The notes beneath the pieces were generated by a model, which searched no databases, was not told where the DNA came from, and saw only the letters and a list, made by a program, of their open reading frames with translations. A DNA stretch of 64,000 nt from Astrocystis sublimbata (taxonomy: Eukaryota > Ascomycota > Sordariomycetes > Xylariales > Xylariaceae), in NCBI GenBank assembly GCA_022453515.1, contig JAJNNY010000018.1, forward strand, positions 310,001 through 374,000, in the 5' to 3' direction. Below are positions 23,679 to 35,563 of the stretch, in pieces (the stretch's first letter is position 1; the number at the start of each line of letters is the position of its first letter). The position numbers were made by a program, and so were the translations under genes.

Positions 23679-24581
23679 CTTGTTATAGGTGCTAGGATTG
23701 TATTGGGTAATGGAAAAAACAGTGGTAGGGACGATGTACTTGTTGACTAGGTGATTCGCCTGGAATAAGACTATTAGAAGTTTTAAGCTTACGGTTTTGA
23801 AGACAAAGAAGTTTATCCCATCTTGGGCTTTTTCTCAGTGTATTCATGCGAATGCTCATATGAAAACTGATAATTACTGTTAACACAATGTGACAAGATA
23901 GAGCCTTGTGGGTAATGTGAGATAAAGGCAAACAGTGCCTTTGATATGGTCCAGATAAGAGGATACCTCTTGAACAACAAAGGGCTTGTTGATCAAAACT
24001 ACATAGAGCAACAACAAACGTACATTATCATGAAGGCTTGATTCAGCCCATTGTTGCTGCAGCAGACGTAGTAATACCGTGTGACCTGAGCCGCCTGACA
24101 AGCACTTGGCATGTTTGTCGTTTAGAATCGTACCGTAAAAGTTGTGATAGGTAATTATATGTGTCTTGCCACCATATATAGTGGTTTAATCCTTATCAAG
24201 TCGTCTAACGCGAGACGAGACGCTTGCCCTTTCCTTGCACACAGTTATATATACACATTAGAAGCAGTAATGTGTCTTGCTACCGTATCATAGCACCGTT
24301 AATAAAATTTCTCGCCATTTGCCTCGCTTATGCAACTGACTGATCCTCCCTGGTACTCGCTCGCGTAAGTTTTTCGCTCTTGATAATCGGCGACTCGCTG
24401 TTCTTTTTTTCTTTTTTCTTCTCGAAATCATAGTTCGATCAAATGGCAACAGAAGTTGCAAGTCTGTACCCCCATCCTCAAGCATCAACTCAAAGCTGGG
24501 CTGCCATCGAAGTATTCTGGTTGGTGGTATAAGCTAACGTAGACTAGGTAGGTAGGTATCTTCGAAGGGTTGGGATGCATA
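23679..24581. other. Intergenic, AT-rich, no gene seen
   Basis: AT-rich spacer between two minus-strand genes, with a T/C run near 24407-24420 and a TAGGTAGGTAGG motif near 24545. Only short frames occur. Confidence 0.5.
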
Positions 24582-25995
24582 CTAGACACTCTCATTTGGT
24601 GCACCACCAATAGTGTGCATGATATAAGCACCTTGGTTGGTATCGCGAGATCTCGTTCGCTGCCCTCCACAGATCTGAGACAGCCAGCTACTCCGAGAAA
24701 CTAATTTGTCTAGAGCGCCTTTGTAGAGGGGGAAGCATATTGGTATGCCGATGGCGATCAACGTCACTGCCAGTTCGGCGGCGTGCCATTCGACTAAACC
24801 AAGCGTGTCCTCTGATGATGCCATGTTAGCATCATACTCGGACTGCTACAAGCTCTGAATCAGAGCCTCTGATTCATCGTCGTCCTAGCAGCATATGAAA
24901 ACCACTTACTTGTGAAATTCGGACTCCCTAGACTCGGCAGGTCAATTGCTCTCTTTACACCACAGCCTGCAGCCCTGTATTTATGATACGGATCCAGTTA
25001 GCATGGTATTCGTTTTTCATTCCTCTCACGTTGGTTGGGTTTCGTTGATATATTTCCACCGCGTAGTAATGCAATAATGACTTACGCGATGCCGAGACTC
25101 AGACTGGATAGGATGACAAGCTTCTGCGGATGAAGCATCTTGCGCCACTAATTTTCATGATGGTCATTAGCTAATTGCAATCTAGTTGTGTAATCTGAGA
25201 CGATGCTCCAAGCTTGCTGCGTACTCGTTCGAGGATAACCCTAACGAGAACTGCGGGATTCGCATCGAAGCTGGGGGCTTGGAATCAATCACTCACCAGC
25301 AACCACCATGGATACACTGCGTAGCAGAGGTCCGTAAAAACACTGAATGCACCTGCGAGATATGCTATTGGGTAAAAGCTTTTGGTGCAATGCCCTTCAA
25401 TATGGTAGTCCCAGAGATGTGCCGGCGGACTGCACGAGAGCCAGGAAACGAGTAGCGCCATCGCAACGAGGAAAGAGAAGATGGCCGCAGGAGCCCACTG
25501 AGCAATCTTGTGGATTCGTGTGTTGACCAACTGCTTTGCCAGATTATGCAAAAAGCAGGCAATCGAGAATTTCGAAGTGACGTTTCCGATGACGAGGAAC
25601 GTTTGACCGATCAACACGTCAAGTACCGCTCGACTTATATCGTCCGGAGAGTGTATTTCTGACAGATCCTTCCCGAGGCCGTGTACGGCAGAATTGGTTA
25701 TGAAGCTGGCGTAGATTAAAAGGCACACCTGAAGGACCTAGTTAGCAGCGGATCCGGTGAATCTCCGCCAGACTCCCATGTTTTTCTCAGCAGTTTGCAA
25801 ACCCTTTGGGAGTTAAGGATGGATTCACCAGAAACTTACAAATGAGACGAAATAGTTGTAGTCATCTGCCCTAAAACCCTCTAGAATCCTGATCCGCGTA
25901 AAGATACGTAATGGGACGAATAAAAACGTGATAGCGACGAAGGTCCATATCCTCCGCAGCGCGGGAAACGTAGCGACATCAATATTTTCAATCAT
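24582..25995 (-). CDS. PTH11-like seven-helix membrane receptor (fungal rhodopsin-fold)
   Basis: Member of the large Pezizomycotina family of PTH11-type integral membrane proteins with the fungal rhodopsin-like domain. Some members sense host or surface cues at the plasma membrane. Five exons in coding order: 25995-25840, 25728-25297, 25147-25086, 24974-24910 and 24811-24582, in consistent phase; the product is 314 residues. Family landmarks include 'RIRILEGFRADDYNYFVSF' after helix 1, 'SKFSIACFLHNLA', 'WSCSPPAHLWDY'-type Cys-Pro motif (here 'WLSCSPPAHLWD'), 'FSVFTDLCYAVYPWWLLW' and 'PQKLVILSSLSLGIAA'. The last exon must begin at 24811 (acceptor CATCAG with branch point CTAAC), because the ATG at 24824 upstream is out of phase. 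This gives 'NFTKDTLGLVEW', matching the usual spacing before helix 7. There is no CFEM domain at the N-terminus and the cytosolic tail is short. Ligand unknown. Confidence 0.85.
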
Positions 25996-27911
25996 ACTGA
26001 GGCAGTGATAGTCTCTAGTCTTCTTGATCCAGTCCTGGTATCTTTTGAATCTTGGGAAATCGGCACTACTGACGTATTTCGCAGGGTACTGTCAATGCAA
26101 CGATAGCAATATGAAACTTAAATACCAACATGATGTTTAGGGCGACAAATACTCGATTACTAGTTTCGTGTAAGCGAGCATCTGGGTGCTTGCAACCCTT
26201 CAAGTTTGCCATCCCTTGTCCATACCACCTCCGCAGCTAATCACTCCTGGCCAATGACGAGCCGGGCAGTTGGGATCTAGCGGGTAAGAGTCAGAATTCA
26301 ATAGCAAACTTGGACTTCGTCAGACCTCAAAAATTTCCCGGTACCCTATAGCTGGTATTCCACCAGCGGCTAGCAGTTTGATTTCGAGATCAGTGCCCAG
26401 CATTAGTCTGTGTGACATCCAGAAGCAGGAGCGACTCTCCACAGTTCATATAATTGCGCAGATGGTTGTGACTTGTGACTTCCAAACCCCGCTGTATGAT
26501 CCTGACCGCCAGCTGCCCTCTTTCCCTTGCCTCAGATTCCATCACATGTGGCTGGTAGAATTTATGCCTGGGGCCACGCCACTGACAACACCAAGCATCA
26601 ACATCTGAGTTTTAGACCTAAGCCTTGATGTCATGGCTGAATGGAAAGTGGAGAGAGACCGTTTAAAGCCCTGGTGTGGGTAGACAAGGTTGCCATCAGA
26701 TTTGAAGGCTACCTAGATACCCTTTGTACCTAACCAAGGGAGTCAGCCGGACTTCTTGATTCTCTGATACCCATCATCATTACTGGTGAGAATCTGGCTG
26801 TCAATAGAGAGCCTGCGAGCTGCGCATCTCCTATCTCCTTCACACCGACCATTCCTTCACCCATTTGACTAATTCTTTGCCTTTACTTCGCAGGAAGATG
26901 TGCCCCAAGTCGCTACGCACACACAGTATACGATCGAAGATACATACATTCTGATGGACAACCAAATTTCGTCAGCTGAGCAACTAGTTGTGAATAGAGC
27001 TTTTCGGGGTGGTCTTTGCTGCAGTGAATCGGCTCCTCGCATTGCTCTAGTCTCTGCGTTGTCCAGGGATGAACCAATGCTCTCGATGGCTTTGCTATGT
27101 TACTGGAGTCATCCTGGGTGATTGTGGCCGATGATGAACTATCAAGCTTGGTGTGCCACAGGGGACACGAGCTGAGTGCTGCCTCAAACTGTACACCTTC
27201 CAATCACGGTGGCGGAAACACCGCAGCGCGTTCTCAGCTGTTGACCAATGCGGGATTCTTGTGCCTATTGTCATACACAGGGTCACGTGCTGATCCGAAA
27301 CATCACAGTTCGATCGCTTGATAAACCCGTGTTGACTCGGTGGTCGCCGACCTCCTTCGTTGTTGTTAGTTCACCAATACCCATATCCCTCGATGCCATG
27401 CGTTGTGCTAATTACGTTTACTCAGAGGACTAGGGAGACGATGAAAGTGGAAACCTGGATGTACACACGTCGCGTTACCAACAATAATCATTTGGGGCAT
27501 TAAATCACAGAGCCTACGCGGTCTATTGACATCGCAGCAGCGCAATCATGTTGCAGCCTGATAGGTACCTGTAATACATATTCAAGGAAAATATCTTCTT
27601 GCTCTTGTGTTCACTGATGTATGCTGTGACTGGGCAAATATAAAAGAGTCACATGCCTGTTTACTTCTCGCATTATGGAAAGGGATACATAATACGTGCC
27701 ACTGTGTGTAATACCGCCACCCGGCGCCCTATGCTTCTTGTTTCAATGAACCGAAAGGGCAATCAATCCCCTCAGAATATTATGCCTAGAGAAGTCTCAA
27801 AAGACCGAATCGTACAACATCCTTTTCGTATTCCAAGTGCGCATTCATTAGTGATACATCATGGTCCAAATTGCTTCGCAGGCAAAATGAATGTCTGGGT
27901 ATGCTCTGGAT
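25996..27911. other. Intergenic, no gene seen
   Basis: About 1.9 kb, mostly the promoter side of the PTH11-like gene and the 3' flank of the surface glycoprotein gene. All frames are under 100 codons and lack domains. Confidence 0.5.
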
Positions 27912-29511
27912 TCAAGATCGTGTGCGGGGGCGTCCGTCTAGCTCATAGGTGAAAGACTCTGCTGCCATTTCACGCGCAGGAGATTCTGTAGGCATTTCGG
28001 TATAGTCGGTCTGCTTGGTCTGCATTGATGTCACGTCGGACGGATGGGGAGAAAGGTAGGGCGAGCCGACTGTGCTACTTGGCGCAATAGGCGAGGTCGC
28101 TGGTTCCTTGGGAGGTGGTGGTGAGGGTTCTGGTGCTGCTAACTTTTCGGTTGGCGATTGCTGACGCCGACGACGAGCGAGGAAAAAAAATCCCAATGCG
28201 ATCAGGACTACGCCCGCCACAGCACCGATAACGATGCCTGCTATGGCACCAGGTGAACTAGCACATTTGCGGTCAGTCATTACTATTCAAAGAGAGTTTT
28301 GCAAGGTTGCTGATGATAAGATAGTCTTGGAATACTCGAGATGAACTTACAGTGAGGTGTCCTTAGAATTTCCGGATGAGGCCTAATCAAACGTTAGAAG
28401 AATCCATTTAAAGTACTACTCAACTGTAAACTGTGAACGGTGACTTACAGAATTCGTAGATGCCTGACTTGAAGGTGAGCCAGGCCCAGTAATTGAGGCT
28501 CTGGATGGTGAGGTTTCGGATGTGCCTACGGATGAAGTCGAGGCTGAAGTTGATACCACTATTCCGTCGATAATATGCGCGTAGGCTTGATATCCAGTTG
28601 TGGGAGGGGCTACCAAGGATAACCCTTCTTCCGCAGAGGCGGAGCCGTATACCTTCACGTATGCAGAGCTACCTTGAGGCCAATCAGAGTAACAGGTTCC
28701 TTATTTATCCAGCTGGAGTCAATAATTGCCTTTTACAGTAAAGAAACTGCTCGTGAAACATGGGGTTGCAAGTATCTCGGGAGCATAAGTAGATACCTGT
28801 TAGGGTAATTCATGCCCCCGAGCCTTGCCAGAAGAGGGAACAAAAGACTCTAGTGAACTGACCTCCATAGGCCGGTCGACTCTGGACCTGCAGTGCTGTT
28901 GTAGGCACCGCTAAAGAAAAGCCACTTCCACAGGTCAGCTTCTTGATGTTCATGGCAGACACCAGAGTAGTGCAGTCAGTCACTGCACTACTAAGACTGT
29001 TGACTTACACGGGACAGCATGCCTGATAAAAAGGGGCGGTTCCTGTCATGACTCCATGCCATCCAAATGGACAGACCAGAGGGCTCATCAAAGGTACCAA
29101 AGACCCTACATTTGTCGTATCATGATGATATGTTGTATAATACTTCATGAACTCGGGTGGATAGCAGTCCGATATCGTCGTTCCAGGAACCGGAATGGGC
29201 TCATTAAGCCATACGTAGTTCGCTGGGGATGATAGCATCGTAAGCTGAGCCTCGTTGCACGAATCAGGCGGCATAAATGCTGTGGTGAGTGGAACAGCCG
29301 ATGGTGTCGTTGTTGTAGCTCGGGAATTCGAAGTTGTTGCCGTTGGCTCTGCCTTCAACTTCAGGGTCTCGGGTGCGGTTTCCTCCCTCTTCCCAATAGC
29401 TGGCTCACTTGATTCCCCTGGCGACACTGGTTTCCCGTGCCGGCCTAGCTGAGCCATAGTGCCAGTATGAAGCAGCACTATGGCCGTTGGTAGCAAAGAC
29501 CACGGCCGCAT
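27912..29511 (-). CDS. Single-pass Ser/Thr-rich cell-surface glycoprotein
   Basis: Predicted type I membrane protein of 393 residues from five exons in coding order: 29511-29011, 28941-28863, 28672-28449, 28382-28351 and 28257-27912. A signal peptide ('MRPWSLLPTAIVLLHTGTMA') is followed by a Thr/Ser-rich segment. A cysteine-containing ectodomain ('CYPPEFMKYYTTYHHD', 'VCPFGWHGVMTG', 'FYQACCP', 'LTCGSGFSLAVPTTALQ') and a Ser/Thr mucin-like stalk follow. A transmembrane helix lies at about 282-305 ('AIAGIVIGAVAGVVLIALGF'), with an RRRR stop-transfer and a Pro/Ser-rich cytosolic tail. This layout resembles fungal wall-sensor-like proteins, without a WSC domain that I can see. The exon 1-2 join is the weakest: it requires GT at 29010 rather than the stronger GTAAGT two bases on to keep phase. 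Function is inference. Confidence 0.7.
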
Positions 29512-29714
29512 ATCGTATGAAGTTGCTGCGTTGGACAATGGAGTATGCTGGCAACTACATTGGCTATAGAGAGTGTCGACACCAGGTCCCGAGAAGGAGG
29601 AAGTCCTATAATCTACATAAGACGAAAGAAGGCCGTTCAATCCATCTATCAAGTGGGACTATGGGGTCTTATGCTTGCCTACCCGGCCACTTGCATCGCA
29701 GTGCGACGACGGGG

Positions 29715-29734
29715 ACATACATACATACATACAT
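29715..29734. repeat. ACAT microsatellite (5 copies)
   Basis: Five perfect tandem copies of ACAT upstream of the surface glycoprotein gene. Simple sequence, likely variable in length between strains. Confidence 0.9.
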
Positions 29735-32700
29735 GTAGGCTTCGCCGGGAATAAATAGCTGATACTCGAACTGGGCATAAGCTGGGGTCAGATCGGTATG
29801 CACTATTTGATACTAATGCGAGAGCAGCAAGCCATCGAAAGGGGCCGAGCATTTTTAAGGGTTGATGGCCCCATTACTGTAACCTCACCACATATCGACA
29901 TGTCCACTTTCGATGGAGGCCAGGACATAAATAACCTTGAAGTAGGTTTGTCTCAAGCGTAAGCACAGCCTGCCGCACTAGTGTATTCGTTGATCGGCAC
30001 ATCAGATAATAAAGTTATTACGAGTACTTACATTGAGGTATATATACCCTCGTGGTTCGATGTGGCTTTCGAGATGGAACATGAGACGTGCTCATCCGGA
30101 ACAGGCCGGATCTGTTACGATTAGTTGAAGCCGTATGCGAGACATCCAATTTGGCTCGCAGATGTTGCAATCACGATTTTAGCACCCAACGTCTTTACCG
30201 TTTCGTGAGTTCTATGAGGTTGTGGTTGTACTGCGAGCAAGCAGCCGAGGCATTGGAACTGCAGCAGTGATGTTCATTTCGTACCCTCGCTTTGAATACC
30301 TGTACTTAGTAAATGCGGATGCTGATCCGATATTGGTTGCATCGATGCGACGTTGAAGTGCACAACTTAACGAGACTGGCTTGACTGGATCCTTCGTAGT
30401 GCCAATTGAACAGGAGCAATACTATTATTACTACGGTAGTACCTGCGAATCCCATGTTCCGATCATCTCGCCAAGCTTCTGAGCGATGGAAATCTTGGTT
30501 CTGGTATCGCCGCAGCAAGGAGCCCGCTGCATGTAGCGATGGCCTATTAAGGCAGTTAGTCCTAGAAGTTCGGAAGAAGCCTCGCACAAGAAATGACACA
30601 TGCGAAGAACACAGAGCATGCGTTTTTTGGCTTACATGCCTAGGTGATGCTGTTAATTATACATATTTGCAGATCAAACAGACGGAATCTAGCACTAGGC
30701 GATATTTGGCTTATATGCACCCCCGATTACTGTTGAGATGAAATGTTGCATAGTGCATACGCCACTTATAGGTGCGGCAGTAAGTTGTACTCAACGACAG
30801 CGGAGAGCTCCCGGTTGAAGAAAGCACCCGAGCGCACCTAAGGTAGGTTATGCCATGCTCGCACAAGCTCACGCCAAATACCTACTACCTAGGTATGGAA
30901 CCATTCGGCAGATTAGCCGGGTAGCGAATCTCGAGACTGACGATAGTTCAGCAACTGAGGCAAACCAACTAGGCGGGCTAGGTACCTAACCCTCTATCAG
31001 CAGGCTAGACGCCACTGCGAGGCTGAAGGGCGCGAAGGGGTCAATGCAGAGGAGAATAAGCCACACGTATCCAATTCAATACGAGTACCGGGAAATGGCT
31101 GGGAGCTCGACAAAAGCAACATGGGGGCCGACGGTCTCATCCAATGTTCAGACCTCGCAAGGTTGAGTCCGTCGACGGCCCGTTTATTCAGCTGACTCAA
31201 CAGCCTAGAACAGCTGTGGCGGCCGCGGTCAGAAGCTGAGAGTAAAGTCTCCGTCTCGTCGTTTTGCGGAAGGAAGCGAGGGGAGTAGCTCAGCTTGAAG
31301 TCATCGCCAATTATTACATCTCTGCCGTGAGCGCGGGGCATTCCGTCACGAACGGCTCGCTTGGGGCTCCCCACTTAGCAGGTCTATACGTTAGGGGTTC
31401 CATGATGCCTGGGCGAGATGGAGGGGAGCAGGCGCGCGGCTATCGCGTCAAAGGGCTGGTGATAGAGCCTAGGTATCGCTTACCAAAAGGCGAGGGAGGG
31501 AGGTACTTGTATAGATGCATCTTCACTTCCCCTAATGTGTAATAATAAGGCCCGATGCTGCCGAATCGAGCCAATAAGCCGTTGCTGGCTGACCGGCAGA
31601 CAGAACGAGATGTCGTCAGCTGGAATGTTCGGGCTGGCAGTTTGCCTTGGTGGAGATGACGGTAATATAGGAGGCGAGGAGGTAAGCTTAATCTAAAGCC
31701 TAAGATAGGGAAATGGGCAAACGAGGCAGCAATCATGCGACCAGTTTGTTGGAGTATACCCTGAAGGTGGCGGCCTGATCTACCCAGTGACCGTTGATGA
31801 TGTCGCACGTAACGTCGCACGCAATGGCACACGTATGATCGTCGTGTGTGTCGGTGTTTGTTTTGTTATCACTCTCCCCTCTACCTTTTTGTCCATTTAT
31901 TTGTCGATCATTGGGCGTAATGTGAAAGACGCCAGATATCGTATCAATGCGACTGACTGGGTGAAACTGATGTGGTCTTGTAAATCAACCTGTCGAGGTC
32001 ATTGGCCGTACTTACAAGTGTGCACTGTCGGAGAAGGACAATACACTGACTGGGCATCCTCGGCCGAAACTCCAAGCTGTGATGGGTCGGCTATTGCCAA
32101 CGAGCGAGTCAGAGTTGCCCAGAGTATGCCCGGCCGGTAGTACCGAATGCTTCTGGATGCACCAGTCTACAAATCGCCGTTCCTCCAAACCCGCCTAACA
32201 CCAGGACATGCGAACTGATATGCACTTTCGGCAGTCTAGAACCTCGCGATCTCCGATGAGAACTCGGTAGGTAGAGCCACACGGTGGAGCCGCGGTGGGA
32301 TTCTTTGGTCCGATGCAGGGGGCCAACCCAGCCATGCCACCGTTAACTTTACGAGTACTCGTAGAGGAATTCTCACAGTACAGTACCTCTAAGCCCGCCG
32401 AGGTAAGGCGATACAGTATACTACCAATTGATCATGACGAATAATGTTGAAAATGCAATAAGCGGCATGAATATTGCGTATTTTCATACCGGTGCCAGAC
32501 GAAGACTTGGTGATCCATACACTCACTCATTGCCAGAAAGACCGAATTGCACAATTCCCACTGGCATTCATCATATCATCTGGAACCCTGAGAGTCATGA
32601 TTCAGCGCTCGGGAAAGGGGAAGAATGTCAGTGACAACCAACACCGACTTTTGTGGTGATGAGATGCGAGTCTGAGTACAAACCTTATGCATGCAGTGCT

Positions 32701-33504
32701 TCGGAGACTCCCCAAATTCTGCCCTAGTTGCGAGTACTCGTACACCTGCGTGTACTCGTAGGTAGGTACGTAGTAATACACGAGTCCTCGTTCCCGACGC
32801 TTCGCTTCGCTTTCTTGTGTCGTCGTGAACATCGTTACAGGCATTGGCGTCTCGCTCATTTGCCCCCCAAAGCACTATAAAGTTAGCTGTCAGTACTTGC
32901 ATGCGCTATTTATCGTGGTGGACTGTAGTGGACTTGTGGCATCTCAAGCGCCATATACTACCTGATAGTCGCCTACCCTAGGCGCAGAGTTATATGAGCA
33001 CGAACTAAGCTACCAGGTACTAGGACCTGATTGTCATAGGGCATTGGGAACTCTGGCCTCCTGGATGGAGATGTTGCTTAGACACTCGGGCAAATTTCGA
33101 TGTTGTCTTGTCGGTTGTGATATGATTCCTACTCTATCCTGGCGTGATGGTATATAGCACCTATATGTGATGTCGGTGGACATAGTAGAATTGCATACAA
33201 ACCTAGTCGTCGCTCTTTGTCATTTTATTCGAGACGGAGCTGAAGTAAGTAAACACGTGGGCTACAGCCTACCGTAATGAAGCGCTGCTAGGTGGGCCGG
33301 TCGGTGAGATTGGGCGTTTCATGGTCGATTGGTGTTTAATGTTCGCAGTATTAGAGACACGGGCAGAGATGCAGACCTCGAGATTGTCGCAAATGCCAAT
33401 CATGCAAAAGTTAGGTACCTAGGGCACAGTCAGGTCAGATCAGGCGGGCAGGGCGTGTGGAGAGCACGCACGCAGCCGTTGATTGGGCCTCATTCTTTGT
33501 TGCT

Positions 33505-33546
33505 CTCTGCACTCTGCACTCTGCACTCTGCACTCTGCACTCTGCA
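33505..33546. repeat. Tandem heptamer array (CTCTGCA) x6
   Basis: Six perfect, head-to-tail copies of the 7-base unit CTCTGCA, with no interruption, in gene-free DNA. A 7-base period would shift frame each copy, so it is unlikely to be coding. Confidence 0.9.
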
Positions 33547-35563
33547 CGGGATTTGCTGGCTGAGTGAGGCATTGTCTACCTACCTAAGGTCTTGTCTGTG
33601 CCGCGCCCGCGCCCTTTTGTTGGCCGCGCCCTTCGATGGCCGGTCTTGGTCGGAGCAACAGCTGGCAAAAGGGAACAAGGCGCTTATCTTCTCACCTATC
33701 CAGCCATGATGCCAGGTTCATCTGGGTAGAGACTTACTCCGGACTTACTGTACAGGCCTTGCAGACCTCTTGTGCCGCCACCATAGAATCATCATCCGAC
33801 TTGTCGTGGGGCAGCCAGCGTCTTGGAGCCCACTTGCATTGAATCACTGTCCTCGTCCGAGGGCATCATCCCAGACATCCTTACTGTAGGTAGGCTAGGT
33901 ACTCTAGGTACCTTGAGCTGTAGCTGCCCAACCGTGCCAACCAATTGCGTTGCTCCTTCCAGCACTGGAGGTAGGTTGAAACTTGAACTTTTGTATACGA
34001 GGTGGTACCTGTAGGTGTCTAGCATTAGTCGCCTACATCGGAACCTCTCGGAGACAATAGGTACCTCCTACCTGACCACGGGTTTTAATCAGGTAGATAC
34101 AGCCTCCTCTCTATCACCTACAACACACTGCAGTAGTCCCTTTTCCTTTTCCTTTTCTCCAGCAGCCCGAGGCAATCAGGCGGGTGAGTAGGCCGCAAGA
34201 AGGCAAAATCGATCGTCCTGGAGCCAGGAGCCAGGCAAAAAACGACAGCGAAGCGACGGGTGGAGACGCGCGAAGACCTGACCAGAACCTGACCGCCTGC
34301 GCTACCTTACGCCCCCCGGTACGGCGGCACCCCCCGTAACTGCCTCGACCCCCCCTTTCCCACCTGAGCCAACGTCCAAGCTGCCAGCCAACCAGCCAAC
34401 CCGCCTGCCGAAGCCTTCCACTGGCTGGCTCTGCCCAAGGCCCCTCGACGCCCCCCTAAAGCCAAACCTGCTTTCGTGAGCGGCGTGTGCAGGTACCTAA
34501 CCCAAGTCTGCTCTCCTTCCTCACATCCACCTCATTCCCTCCATTCTACAACCCACATCCACCGCCCATCCACCACCATCGGTGTCTCCCTCCCGAGCTC
34601 GACAGCGTCTGAAGGCGTAATTCACTGCGCGACACGCCTTTCGCTTCGCACCTCGCATTCTTCCAACCCTTACGCCTTCACCTCGCTCGCGACTTGTGCC
34701 AGCATCGAGCAGCCCGCTCGTGTGTGATTGATTCATCCGGCAAACCCGCAAGTCCGCAGCCATCCCCCCATCGGCCGACGACACAGCTACGAAGACATCG
34801 ACGGACCATCCTTCTCTCTTGGGTAAGAAAAAGAAAAAGAAAACTCATACGTGTACCTGAACCTAACCCCCCGGTCTCCCTTCCGTGAACATTCACATCC
34901 ATCGCCTGCCTACCTGTCGTCTGTGGCCTGTCTTCCATTAGATGGCCTGGCAACAACTGTTTTTCCCGCTTTCCCAGGCTGTCTTGTGTGCCCGTCCTTG
35001 CTGTTGTACATACACTGTTTGTTCTCTCTCTTTCATGGCATTGTTGCATTACTGCCCTACTCATCCCGCACCTTCGCAATCCAGCATTGCCCTGCCTGCA
35101 TGCAACCCTTGTAAGGCTGTTTGTGTCCTGTCGCTTGGTCGCCCGGTCGCTTGTTCGCTTGGTCGCTTTCTGTCTCCCCTTTGCTGCCAAGCCCAAGGCA
35201 CAAGGCACAATTTATACGTGCTACCTGCATCAGCTTAACTTCGCACCTACCTAATCTGCCAACCCTATTCACCACTCACCTCGCATCAAGTGCCTCTTTT
35301 TGGCTCTCTAGGCTATCCATCGACGCCTTGACCCATTCGGGTTCCTGACTCCATCTATTCCCTCCTACCGCCTCGAAACATCTCACCCACGCATACCGAC
35401 TCTAGTTTGTTTCATGCTGACCCCCATTGCCGTAGATTGCTCGGACCTCTTAAATATCGTCCGTCATCCGCCAATCTGACCGACTCGTCCCGAAACTCAT
35501 TTTCACCGCCCAAACACCAATTCTCATCACGCTCAGCCGGCTGCTGGCAACCCTAACGGCAAA

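Larger units (their letters stand above)
29512..35563. other. Six-kilobase gene-poor interval and CK1 leader
   Basis: No protein gene is supported from 29.5 to 35.5 kb: frames are short, antiparallel to each other and without domains. It contains an ACAT microsatellite (29715-29734), a CTCTGCA tandem array (33505-33546) and several TAGGTA motifs. From about 34130 the plus strand becomes strongly C/T-rich, which fits the promoter and long 5' leader of casein kinase I. A GTAAGA donor-like site at about 34824 may start a leader intron. Confidence 0.5.
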
